Assembly (NCBI GenBank): GCA_031835245.1
Contig: JAVKOQ010000088.1
Location: 1-64,000, forward strand
From: Balamuthia mandrillaris
Lineage: Eukaryota > Discosea > Longamoebia > Balamuthiidae
DNA: 64,000 nt
Direction of reading: 5' to 3'
The translations under genes and the position numbers were made by a program. Shown one piece after another: positions 34,259 to 46,300 of this stretch; the stretch's first letter is position 1; every line of letters starts with the position of its first letter. The notes below the pieces were generated by a model. That model made no database searches. It was not told the DNA's origin and saw only the letters and a program-made list of their open reading frames with translations.

Positions 34259-35789
34259 ATGGGATCGTGTTTGTCCAAGGGAGGGGATGATGACCACAAG
34301 AAGCCGACCAAGGCAAAGACAAAGGACCCGGAGCACGAGGGAGAGTCCAAGTCCGCGCAGGAGAGCTCCAAACCCGCCGAGAGGAGGCCCATCCCCCAGG
34401 GAAAGAAGATAAACAACAACGAACTCCCCGAGGACTTTATCATTTTCGAACCCATCGAAGATGAATTCGATCTTGGCGAGGAAATCGGAAAGTACGTTAT
34501 TTTATTTTATTTTATTTGTTCTCCTATTTTTTTTCTCCTTCTCCGCTATGTTTTCCCCCTCATCTTCTTTGTCTCATCCCTCCGCTGCTTTGCCCTCCAC
34601 TCTTTTTTTCTCTACTATTTTTTAACCTTTGTTTCTCCTTCTCACCTTCTCCTCCGCTACTTTTTTGTTTTTGCTTCTCTCTCCTCTCGCTCTCTCCCTC
34701 TTCGTCCATTAAAAAAATAGGGGAGGTTTCTCTGTAGTCTACAAAGCCACCAGGAAAAAGGACGGTGAGGAGTTTGCGGTCAAGTGTATAAAGAAGAAGC
34801 TGGTGGAAGGCGATGACATTAAGCTCCTCCGCCGCGAGATCCAGATCATGACCCAGCTGGAGCACCCCAACATCCTAAAGCTCTTCCAGGTCTACGAGGA
34901 CGACGAGCAATTCTACCTGGTCATGGAGCTGGTCAAGGGCAAGGAGTTGTTCGACAAGATTGTGGAGCGCGGCATGTACTCCGAGAGGGACGCCTCCAAC
35001 ATCATCTTCCAGGTCGTCTCCGCCGTGGACTACCTCCACGAGAACGGCATTGCTCACCGTGATCTGAAGCCCGAGAACTTGTTGGCTGCCGGCGATGGCG
35101 CCGATGAGATCATCAAAATTGCTGACTTTGGTTTTGCCAAGAGCTTCTCCGAGGACGGAGAGAAGTTGATGACCTCTTGTGGTTCTCCTGGCTACGTTGG
35201 TACGTCTTTCTCTCTTCGCTCCTCTCTTTTCCCGCTCTCTTATCTGTTCTCGTTCCTCTTTCCTTCTATTGTTTTTCTCTTTCTCCTTCTTGTCTTCTAA
35301 CTTGTGCTTTTTGTGTCCCGCAGCTCCTGAGATCTTGACTGCCGAGTCTTACGACAAGTCCGTCGACATGTGGTCCGTCGGTGTAATTGTATACATCTTG
35401 TACGTGTTCCCCCTCTTTTATCCTTTCTTTGCTTCTCTTCTTCCTTCTCTGTGCTTTTTTTCTTTACAAAACATCTTTGCAATCTGTCTTTTGTCTCACC
35501 TCATTGCCTGTTACCTCCTATCAGGTTGAGCGGCTATCCTCCGTTTTACGCGGACAGCGCCCCCGCCCTCTTCAAGAAGATCATGGACGTGAAGTACGAC
35601 TTTGATGACACCGTCTGGGACGAGATCAGCGACTCTGCCAAGGACCTCATCCGCAACCTCCTGGTCAAGGACCCCACCAGAAGGTTCACCGCCAAGCAGT
35701 GCCTGGAGCATCCTTGGGTCAAGGGCTCCTCTTGCAACGACAAGGCTCTTTTGGATGGCCAAAGGATCAAGAAGGCAACTGGCATCTAA
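34259..35789 (+). CDS. CaMK-family protein kinase, membrane-anchored N-terminus
   Basis: Four exons (34259-34491, 34721-35199, 35324-35399, 35525-35789) give 350 residues. The kinase domain resembles CaMKI/CDPK: glycine loop EEIGKGGFSVVYKA, ATP Lys in FAVKCIKK, hinge LVMELVKGKELFDKI, catalytic loop HRDLKPEN, DFGFAKSFSE, APEILTAESYDKSVDMWSVG and LSGYPPFY, ending in EHPWVKG. The protein stops about 20 residues after the last subdomain (KKATGI), so there is no autoinhibitory or calmodulin-binding tail and no EF hands. The N-terminus MGSCLSKGG has Gly2 and Cys4 for myristoylation and palmitoylation, followed by a charged linker. Plasma-membrane targeting and constitutive or partner-driven activity are inferred. 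All catalytic residues are present. Confidence 0.93.
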
Positions 35790-36326
35790 ACGAAAGCGGC
35801 GGAAGTTAAAAACAAACAAAAAAAAAAAACGATGCCTGCCAGCGTGTTCTTTTATCTATTATTTCTTTCTTAACGTTAACCTTGACTCAGTTTTTCATAT
35901 TTTTGATACTATTAAATATTTGCGTGAATGTAAAAAAAAACCAAAAAACTTGCCTCTCGCTGCTTCTTCCTCTCGAGCCTCTCTCTTCTCTCTTTCTCTC
36001 TTTCTTCTCTCTTGGCTCATTATCAACGACACCCTCAACCTCGTACGCTAATACCTCCTTTTTTCGTCGACACCTCAAATTATGGAAAATTCCCTGATTC
36101 GCCTTAAATTTAAGGTGCTCGATTGCTTCCTGAAAGGACACTCTCGCATATTAATCGCTAAAGACTTTTTACTCTTGCTTCTTCTTCTTTCTTCTATCTT
36201 CTTCATCTCAGTCGGAAAGCTTCCCCCTCTTCTTGTCGTTGAAGCCTTGGTGTTCCTCTCTTGCCTTCCCCCCCTCTTCTTGTCGTTGAAGCCTTTGCTC
36301 AACCTAGAAGAGGAAGGAAGAAAGAA
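35790..36326. other. intergenic region
   Basis: Between two plus-strand genes. A/T-rich and CT-rich stretches with a duplicated tract (cccctcttcttgtcgttgaagcc occurs twice, near 36224 and 36270). No gene supported. Confidence 0.4.
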
Positions 36327-37662
36327 ATGCCGCTCTTTGGATGCCAGCCGGAGAGGATCGCCGTGCAACAGTTTGTGGAGAGGCGGGAGAGGAACGGCTT
36401 TCGGTATCCCTCTCAGCCGGTCGTGCTCACGGACTTTACCCGTGGCTGGAAGCTCTTCTCTTCCGGTTGCACCTTCCCAGGCTACCTATTACAGCTCGAA
36501 CGAACCCACAAATGTTTTTCTTCTGGTACACTATTGTTTTGATGTATGCTTCTTGTTCTTCTTCTTTTCTTTTTCTTTTTCTTTTTCTTTTTCTCTTTCG
36601 TTTTTTCTGCTTCTTGTTTTGCTAACCGAACAAATGTTTCGTCAAAGAATACACGCTGGCAGAAGGAAAGGTGGTTGCCATGATGTCCAAAGACGACAGG
36701 AACTTTCTTGACAACGAGGAGTTTGTGAGCAAGGTGCCCGTAGCGCTGTCCGCCCTGCTGGGTCGCATCGCCCAGACGTTGGCTCTGCCTGCCACCTCCT
36801 CTGCTTTCAAAACGGTCATCCAGCAGCCCGTTTCGGAAGGCACCAAAGGCAAAGAGAAAGGAGCGCTATCTCTGCAAGAAGAAGCCGAAGACGAAGCCTT
36901 TGACGAGTGGGGCGAAGCAGAAGATGACGAAGAAGAGGTGGAAAGTTTGACAGGAGAAACTGCTTATAGGAGGTTATACTGGAGAAGCAAAATACCAGCA
37001 GCTCTATTTCAGGATATCCAACCATTTCACGAGGCTGAGTTTCTTCGTTCTCCTTCTTCATCTACCACAAACGACTCTTCCTCCTCTTCTTCACGGCGGT
37101 TTAGACAAGACCTGATGAGAATGTGGGTCAGCACGGAAGGGTGCGTCACTCCGCTGCACTACGATCGGTGTCATGGACTGTTGGTCCAGGTGGAGGGCCT
37201 CAAGCAGGTCACGTTGTTCTCGCCGGAGGAGACCAGGAACGTCTACCCCAACTCGTCCCTGCACTCCTCCGCCCACGCCAGCCGGCTGAGATTGCACGCA
37301 TTGTTGTTTGAGGGAGATGCCAATGGTTTGTTCTCTTTTTTCTTGTTGTTCTTGTTCTTACTCTTCTTCTTCTTCTTCTTACCGTTTGCTGGTGCGCACC
37401 AACAGAGAGCTTGAGCAAGAGAGGAAAAGAGCTGGACTATCACACCAAGTTTCCTCGATTCTATCAACGCTTCCTGCAGGACGAGGCGCGCGACGCCACC
37501 GACGAACGGACCGCATTCAACGTGATGCTTTCCCCTGGGGAGGTGCTGTACACGCCTCCAGGGTGGTGGCACCACGTGACCACCATGCAGCAAGGCTCCG
37601 TTTCGATCACCATTCCGTGGGACATGCTGTCCAGCGAGACCGTGCCTGTGAATATGCGATAA
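36327..37662 (+). CDS. JmjC-domain (cupin-8) 2OG oxygenase
   Basis: Three exons (36327-36525, 36648-37325, 37406-37662) give 377 residues. Small JmjC proteins are 2-oxoglutarate/Fe(II) hydroxylases of proteins or tRNA (FIH, JMJD5/7, TYW5). N-terminal hallmark: PSQPVVLTDFTRGWKLF. The iron triad is visible as HYD in VTPLHYDRCHGLLVQVEG (about residue 236) and the distal His in LYTPPGWWHHVTTM, a classic motif. VEGLKQVTLFSPEE corresponds to the conserved GxKxxxLxxP region. There is an acidic insert at roughly residues 135-165. Introns are in phase 1. No chromatin-reader domain or nuclear signal is evident, so a cytosolic hydroxylase is more likely than a histone demethylase. The substrate is unknown. 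Confidence 0.9.
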
Positions 37663-37859
37663 CTTTTCGACGATTATTGTAAATATGTTTAAATTATTTG
37701 AATTCTAATGGGATAATTTCACATCTGAAAATAATTTAAAAATTTTTTCCTTTTTGAACGAAATATTTATTAAATTATTTACCCTTTTCGGCTTACAGTC
37801 GACAAATAATCGTTCATGACAATAGAAAGAATAAAAATATAAAACCAGAGGTACACAGA

Positions 37860-38065
37860 ATGCAACAACAACAGCAACGAAAGATGTTGGAAGAAGAGGA
37901 AGAGGAAGAGGAAGAAGAAGAGGAGGAGGAACAGGATACCCAAGTGGACGACGACATCTTGCTGCCAGTTCCTGGTCTTCTCTCCCGTGATTCCAAACCA
38001 AAGCACACCAAGTCAAAAGAAGATGAACCGTCGTCACCAACGAGTGTGGTACACTCTTCCAATCG

Positions 38066-38111
<46 letters not shown>

Positions 38112-40611
38112 GAGCAAGCCTCCTCCTTTTCCAGCGATGACGAATGCACCGTTCCCTACGACTGGAAAGACCCATCCTCCAACGTTGCCGCTGCTACGGC
38201 GAGTGCCGCCACAAACGAATCGTTTCTGCAGCTGCGCTCACCCGCCCTCCCGCCCACCGCCACCGTTTTAGCTCCTCGCACTCCTCTTCCATTCTCTTCT
38301 TCTCCCTCTTCCTCTTCCACTCTTCGTCCTTCTTCTCCCTACCATAACAACAACCACCACCACCAAAACGCTGCCCCTTCTTCTCCTTCTTCTCTTTCTC
38401 CTTCTTTTCTTCCACAACCGCTCTCCCCTTTGTTGTCCTCCTCTCCCTTTTCCTCTCCGTTGCGGCCCTCCTCTCCTTCCTCCTCGTCGTCTGCCTCTGA
38501 AATGGAACGAACGAGGGCGGGCAAACGTGGTCCCTCCTCTCCTGCCTCACGGGAGAAGAAGAAGCAGAAGAGCCTGTCTCCACCTTCCTCTCCTGCTTTC
38601 TGTCTCTTTCCTTCTGCTTCTTCCTCTTCCTCTCGCTCTTCTTCTGTCGCTCAAGCGGTTATTCATTCGCCTTCGAAAGTTCTGCTTTCTTCTCCTCTCG
38701 ACGACTCTTTCTCGTCACATTCCTCTCCTTCTTCACCTTCTGGCAACAACGAGAATGCTGAAGACGTGGACAATGAGGATGCTGACATACCTTCTTCTGC
38801 GTCTTATTGTCGGTCGCCCGAAACCCGTCCTGCTGTTGAGGAGAAGCGATATCGGTATTCTCGTTGTATTGCTTGTTGGTGTTGGTGTTGGTGTTGGTGT
38901 TGGTGTTGGTGTTGGTGTTGGTGTTGGTGTTGGTGTTGGTGTTGGTGTTGGTGTTGGTATTGGTGTTGTCCTTGTTCTTCTGCTTCTTCTTGCTCATTTT
39001 TCCACTTCAGGCTAATACGAGCGCAATCCAGCCCAATAACTCCATTGCGAAAGTGCGATAAACCACCATTAGCAAGAAAGCTGACGTTCACCTCATTCTC
39101 CGCTTTTTCTTCTTCTCCGTCTTCTTCTTCCTCTTCTGAGAAAGACATTCGTGACTTTTGGGACAGAAAACGTAAGCGAAGGAACATTATTTTCTTGGAG
39201 AACACTCAATTAGATGATGAAGAAGAAGAGGGGGCGAAAACGAGGAAGACGACTGTAAACAACCTGTAACGTTGTTAAAAGAAGTAAAAGAAGAGAACTG
39301 CAACCACAAAGAAAAGAAAAGCGAGGTCGTCTCTCCGTTCCTGCTACGACGAGTTAACAGCGCGACGTTACCTCGCGTGCCTCTTTCATGGCAACTCGAA
39401 CAGACCAAAAATTTGTCTCTCTCTTCTCCTTCTTACTCTTCCCCCTCTTCTTCGTCTTCTTCATCGCCTTTACTTGTAAGAGCGGCATCTTCATCTTCAA
39501 TGGTTGTTCCTCTTCCAACAAAATTGAAAATGAGGAACAATTGTACCAACAACAGCAAGAAACGAGTTCAACCGCCCCCTTCTTCACCAGCGTTAATGCT
39601 GAAGAAGAATAAAAAGAAAGAGGAAACATTAAGAGGACAACACGAAGGAAAGATCAAAGCTGAAGAAGGAGAAGAGGAAGAAGGTGTTAGTTCCGAAGCT
39701 AGTTTGAGCTCTCATAGAGAACGATTCGCAAAGAATTTACAACAACAGAACTTTCATGCGACTTTACTTGGCTTCTCTTCTTCATCTTCTACTCTCTCTT
39801 CTTCTACTTCTTCGTCTGTTTCGCAAGATAGCAAAGACCCGTACGTTTTGTCTCTTTGCCTTTTTGTTTTTCTTTACCCGTTAATATTAATATCATTAGA
39901 ACAGCCTCTCAACCAGCAACTCCTCCAAGAAAGATAAAAGTGACAACAAGCGTAAAGACAAAGAAATCGACAACTCCAATAATAACAGACCAACAAACGA
40001 TGACCTCTTTCTTATCAATGACCTTTACACGAGCATGCAAATCAATGCTGATTTGGACAAAGAAACGGAGCAGCCACCTCATTTGTTGGTGCCGTTGCTG
40101 CAATACCAGAAACAGGGCTTGGCATGGATGCTCGACAGAGAGACGGAGGTAGCAAATCCCAGAGGAGGTATCCTTGCTGATGGTTTGTTTTTTTCCTATT
40201 CAATTCTCTCTTCTCTGCTTCTATCTTCTCTTCTCTTGTTCATGTCTTCAATTTGTGAGCTGAAATTAAATACAAAAAAAAAAACATTACAGCAATGGGT
40301 CTTGGCAAAACAGTAAGTACACTTTTCAGCGAGCAAATCTACATTCTCTATTTCTTACTTTCTTTTCACTACAGATACAAATGCTATCGTTGATCACAAT
40401 GAATCGAGCAACAACAGAAGCAGCAACTAACAATAGATGTGGAAGAAGCACTTTGATAGTGTGCCCTTTGTCAATGTTGGATCAGTGGCTAGAAGAGACT
40501 CGTAATCGAGTACAACGAAAAGCAGGCTTGACCGCTCTCGTTTATTACGGAAGTAATAGAACCAAAGACATTCATTGGTTGTCCAAGTTTGAAATCGGTT
40601 TGTCTAAACCA

Positions 40612-40657
<46 letters not shown>

Positions 40658-43271
40658 TCTCTTACTCTCCCTCTCCTTTTTCTTTCTCGCTCCCACCTCC
40701 CCCCTCCTTATCTATATCTTCATTCTCATTGTCGATGTTTTTTCTTGCTGTTATTTGTGCGAAGTATTGACAACGTATGGAACGTTGGCTGCGGAATATA
40801 TGCACGAAAAGTCTAAAAGAAAGAACGACTCAAGTCTCAGAAGACAAACCAACAATAACAACAGCCCACTTCACTCTATTCGATGGTACGTCTCAGCCAT
40901 CACAACATGAACTTCTTTTTTGAAGCTCACAACATTTCAAAAAAAAAATACTGAATAACAAAAAGGTACAGAGTAGTTTTAGATGAAGCACAAATGATAA
41001 AGAACAGCAGCACGCGTGCAGCGTTGGCCGCCTACAATCTCAATGCCACCAACAGATGGTGTCTTACCGGTACTCCCATCCAAAATAGTTTGGATGACAT
41101 TTATAGTGTGTTTCTCTCTCCTCTCTCTCATCTCTCTCGCTTGTTCTCTTATATTTATACTTTAAAGGCTTGTTGCATTTTATCCGAGCGGAGAACATGA
41201 ATGACAGATGGTGGTGGAATCTTATGATTGGTACTTTCTTCCTCTCTTCTCTTTCTTCCCGTTCCCACTCTTCTTCTCTAAAGCGCTTCTCTCTTCTTTT
41301 CCTTTGGCATGCTAACGATTTTGTAAACAGTGAAACCGATCCGTAGAAACAATTCGCGTGGCTTTTCTCGGTTACAAAACATGTTACAAGGAGTGGTGCT
41401 GCGGCGAACCAAGCAACATACCATCGATGGAAAACCCATTCTCTCGCTTCCTCCTTGCCACATCGTTAAAATCGAAACTCCCTTTTCTCCAACCGAGAGT
41501 CAATTCTATAACGCTTTGTTCGGTTCGTTTTTGCTCTTTCTTGTTTTCTTTCTTCTTTTTCACTTTGTTCTCATTTTAACTTCAAATAGAAAATGCACAA
41601 TCTATATTTAATGCTTATTTGGAGTCTGGAAACCTTTTGAAGCATTACATTCATATCTTAGAACTTCTCTTACGACTGCGACAATGTTGCGTTCACCCTT
41701 TGCTCGTTCTGATGTGCACCACTTTAGATTGGCGCAAACAAAAAGGCAGAAAACAAACATCTTCGTTGCATGACTTAAAACGGGAATACGAACGTACTCT
41801 TCAACAACTTTTAGCCAAAAACAACGAAGAAGATATCAACGACAACAAAACGGAGAAAAAGAGAAGAAAACCAGCTGATTTGGCAGCTTGTTTATTGTCT
41901 TCGACACCAAAACGAAGTCCTCTTGAACGACACAAAGCATCACTTCTTCTCATTCGAAACAGCGACAAAGAAAATGTTTTGGATGAAGAAGAGGAAGAAG
42001 AGGAAGAAGAAGCAACAATGGGAGAAGCAGGTAACGGCGGTGTAGATTTATGTTATATATGTTACAGCAACTTTGAGGAAGACGTGATGGAAACTAGTTG
42101 CGGTCATCGTTTTTGTAAAGAGTGTATAGAGAATTGGTTGATCGAAGGACGCGGCAAAGAAGGAGCAGGAGGGGAGGAGATGGAAGGAGAAGGACGTTGT
42201 CCCATTCGCTCTTGTGGACGAAAACTCACTCTCAAAACGTTGAAAAATGTTTCGCAACAGCAGCAACAAATTGAGGAAGAACGAAGGAGAAACAACAGAA
42301 TAGAAGAAGCAGAACGAGGGGCGACACCTACAACACCGTTGAAAGCTTTATTATTGAAGAGAAATTCGAGTTTTTGGAATGCGAACGAAGAAGAAAGAAA
42401 ACAAAGACGACAAGAGGAAGGAGAAGGGGAAAGTGAAGAGGAGTTCCATTTCCTTCGAAGCACTAAAATTGCAGCTCTCATTCAGGAATTGCACAGACAC
42501 TGTTCTTCCCGAAGAGAAATGGAAGACAGGAAAGATTCTTCTGTTTCTGCATCTTTGTCTTCTTCACCGCCAGAAAAGTGTTTAGTCTTCAGTCAGTTTA
42601 CGATGTGTTTGGATCTCATCGAACTGGCCTTACAACAGGAAGGCTTCCATTATGTTCGTCTGGATGGTTTGTTTCTCTCTCTCTCTCTCTCTCTCTTATC
42701 TATATCCGCTCTTAATAACAACCAAATCCTATGTTTTGTTGTTAACAAACAGGTTCATTGTCGAAATCACAAAGAGCAGCGGCTATCAACAGATTCAAAC
42801 GTAATCCCTCAACCACTGTTTTTCTCATCTCTTTGAAAACCGGCGGTTGTGGTTTGAATCTCACGGAAGCCACTCGCGTCTATCTTATGGTCAATTGCCT
42901 CTGTTCTCCTCCGTTGTCTTTATTTTTTTTTTTTTGACTAACAACAAACGTATGAAAAATAGGATCCATGGTGGAATCCATCCGCAGAACAACAAGCCAT
43001 CGACCGTGCCTTTCGTTTAGGCCAACAACGTCCGGTTACAGTCACGCGGTTCATCATCAAAGGCTCCATCGAGGAGAGAATACTCGAAATACAAGAGGAG
43101 AAGAGACGAATGGCGCACGACGCCTTTTCCGGGACTTCGTCCCTCTCAACGGCTGGCAACACCGCAGCGGACGATGGTGGGGTCAGTCCATCTGCCGCGA
43201 GAGTGGAGTGTAGCCACCATGAAGGCACCACCCTTGGCGTTAAAGATCTTCGTTCTTTGTTTCAAAAATAA
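37860..43271 (+). CDS. RAD5/RAD16-type SNF2 ATPase with embedded RING finger
   Basis: Thirteen exons (37860-38854, 39011-39171, 39231-39840, 39905-40182, 40293-40312, 40375-40597, 40765-40885, 40966-41105, 41168-41230, 41331-41522, 41590-42666, 42753-42889, 42963-43271) give 1441 residues. Rad5/HLTF proteins are DNA translocases and ubiquitin ligases for damage tolerance. The first 650 residues are Gln/Glu/Ser-rich disorder. The SNF2 core has [49 protein letters not shown] and [18 protein letters not shown]3HC4 RING ([21 protein letters not shown]) lies between the lobes, the Rad5 signature. The C lobe has [46 protein letters not shown]. No HIRAN domain is visible. The joint around 39172-39230 is the least certain splice. 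Confidence 0.92.
38868..38961. repeat. (TGGTGT)n hexanucleotide array in intron 1 of the RAD5-like gene
   Basis: About 14 GGTGTT units in the intron 38855-39010. Read as protein it would be an implausible Cys-Trp run; the flanking gtattc donor and cttcag acceptor keep the frame when it is removed. Confidence 0.9.
40620..40655. repeat. (CT)n microsatellite in an intron of the RAD5-like gene
   Basis: Dinucleotide run in the intron 40598-40764, CT on the sense strand. Confidence 0.9.
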
Positions 43272-43309
43272 AGAAAGAAAGAACGACAGAAAGAACGTGA
43301 AAAAGGGTT

Positions 43310-46300
43310 TCAAATGTGCTTGTTGATCTTGTTACGAATGCCAAGCAAGACGTTATCCCCCTTCTCCTCCACCCGATCCGCAATGCCCACCAAATTCCAA
43401 TCAAACTCCTTGTACTTGACGGTGAACCTCCCCGTGGACAGAAAGGTCTTGACAGAGTTGCTGGCGGCCCCTCCCTCTGGAAGGTATCGATGGATGAACT
43501 CCAGCACGCTGCGATCCGTCCCGCCAAAGTCGTTGTGGTACCACTTGAAGAGAGCGGGCAGCGTGACCTCCTTCTTGGGATAGTTGAACTCGACTCCCTG
43601 CATGATGCTCTTGCGCGTGGCCTTCTCCAATTGTTCCTCCAGCTCCTCGAACCGCAGGAACGGCAAGAACTGACGTTCTCCGTCCTCCTCTTCTCCTCCT
43701 TTCTTTCTGTCTTTTCCATTGCTGGCGATGTTTGTGGTTTCTAAAGATGTTGAAGTGTTATAGTTCCAATCGTTAATGATATCGTCTTTGGATGAGAAGT
43801 GGTCGTCATTGTTAAGGTACAAGAAACGATAGCCAGCGCCCGCAGAGACCAAAAAGTTGATGCGCGGGTCGGTAAACTCTGGAGCAGCCGCCCATTTGAG
43901 CTGGGCGTCGTGCCGCCGAGCAGTTGTGCTAGCGTTGACACCACTTCGTGGAGAGGAGCGAGATATTTTTGGACCGCCGACAGAAGAAGAGGAAGAAGAG
44001 GAAGCAGAAGAGGAAGAAGACGAAGAGGAGGAAGAAGAGGAGAAGCGTTCGCCGCGAAGCATGCCGTGTTCAATGTCGTTAAGGGTGTAGGCTCCGCCCC
44101 GCATTTGGTAGCTTGTCTCCGAGTAGAAACTTCGCCGGGAGATTGGACTGCGTGCTACCCCTCGTGCCACTAAAGAAGGAAGAATAAGAACGCGAAGCAG
44201 CAAAGGAGATAGAGAAGAAAGGGGAAAGACGATAGAAGAAAGGAAAAGAATAAGAGAAAGGAAGGAAGAACGAGAAAGAAGAGCAGGTAGAGCGAAGAAA
44301 AACATGAAGAGGATAGATTTGATCTTACCTTGTCCGTGAATTACAAGGATGTTATATACATTAAGGAAAAAAGCTTTACGAGGTTCTGCCGCAAGTTCTG
44401 CAAACGGCACCTACATTACAAAACGCAAACAACAGAAAAGGAGAAACAAAAAGATAAGAAAAACGCAAAGATAAGAAAAAGAAGAACAAGCAAAAGTACC
44501 CGTTGAAGTTCGGAGGTGGCAAGACAAAACGAATAATATTCTTTGCTTTCGCGCAACGACTCCAAATCTATCTCCGCGGTGACTTCGCACGTATGTGGTC
44601 GCAGCATATCATTCACCATTTTGTTCTATAAATTTTGTTAGTTTTGCGTTAGTTTCATGTTTTGAAATAAAGATTCTGCTTCTTACCAGATGATAGACAA
44701 CTTCTTCAGCGGGACGAGTGGGCATAGCCCAAATTTTGCACATGTTGAGACAGGTGTTGGCCAGTCGGCTGTCCCATTGCAGGCGATACAGTTGCGGCCC
44801 ATCTTTGAAGGAACGGTCCTTGGCAACGTGGTGCAAAAGTCGTTCTCTCAATAGATCTTGTCCCACCGCCTCGGCCTTAAAGAATCAAACATAAATTATT
44901 TAGCCAAAGACACCGAAAAAAGTTAAAAAAAAGAGAAGACAGAAAATTGAACGTACATCTCTTCTTGTTTGCAGGCCGAGTTCCGTCAAGAGCCAAGTGA
45001 CTAGCTCCGTGCCGGTAAAACACTTGGGAAAGTTTTTCATCTTCTTGCGATGTTTCTTCCGCTCCAAGCCTCCTTCTCCGCTCACAATCCGCCAAACGAG
45101 TTCTTCCAACTTTGCGATAGCCGCCTTCTGCTCCAACATCTCCTCCTCCTCCATGTCGTCAATGTCGCTCATGCCGTCCAACGCGGAACTGTAGTCGGAC
45201 CAGTCAGAACCCAGGTCGGAGGAATCGGGCTCGGAGATGGAAGCATCGAACATGCCCACGGTGGACTTCCATGGAATGCGAAGCTCCTCTTTCTCATAGT
45301 CTTTCTCCCAATCGTGTTCCTCCTCGGCTGAGGCTGAAGAGGGTGTTGCTAACAATGACGATTTGCTTTCTTTGTGGCTGTTGCTGTTGCTATTGTTGTG
45401 GGTTCCTTCTTTTTCACTTGAAGAAGAGTTTCGTCCAACCCAAGAAGAAGACATGGTATGAACTAAAGAGCGCATAGGCTTGGTGGCGGAGCCAGCGGCG
45501 CCTGCGCCCAATTTCTTGAAGGATCCTAGCGTGTGAGAGTGACGCAGTGGAGAGGAACTTCCATCCGACTGTTCCTCTCGCTGCAGTTTTTCCAGCCTCT
45601 CCTTCTGTTTCTTCTCCGCCTTCTTTTCTTTCTTCTCCCTGGAGCGAAGCAGTTTTTCCATCTTCTTCTTATTCTTTTTGGTTTTCTTTCCCTCCTCCTG
45701 AGAGAATGATGATGTCTGTTGAAGACCGGTAATCTGCAGCTCCTTTTTCGTTTCTTCATCCAAGTCGGAAGCCTTTGGAGGAAAAGAAGCAAGTGCTGAC
45801 GTCTTTGGTTGTGGTTGTTGTTGTGGTTGCGATCTCTCTTCATCACCTTCTTGGTAGAGTGGCCTTCGTCGTCCTTCTTCTACGCAGTAGACAGTGAAAT
45901 CTTCGCTCTCGCTCGTCTCTGCTGAACAATCAGAATAACTGTCCGAACTGTCGTCCATTGCCTCTTCTTGCTTCTTCAGGTCTTTTTCCTCGCCTTGTTT
46001 TCGTTCGGTTGGCGATTTGATGGTTTGTTCATGTGGGCTTCTTCTTTCTTCCTTTCCTTCCTCTTCACCCAAGTCGCTCGGAGTAAGACGAATCTGAGGT
46101 ATCTCCAGACTAAGGCGTCTCTTGGTGCGCAGTTCCAGTGGTAGTTGTGCTCGCACGGCACGCTGTGCTGCGACTCTGTCGCTCTCTGTGCCGCTTCGTT
46201 TGCGACCTCTGATAGGAGAGCGAGGGACTAGGGCCACATCTTCCTGTTTAATGTTGGCCACAACAGCATTCGTTCGTGAGTTGGTATCATTGCTTGTGTT

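Noticed and set aside
38855-39010. Cys-Trp repeat within the first exon of the RAD5-like gene
   Set aside because: Flanked by a gtattc donor and a pyrimidine-rich cttcag acceptor that keep the frame; best explained as an intron.
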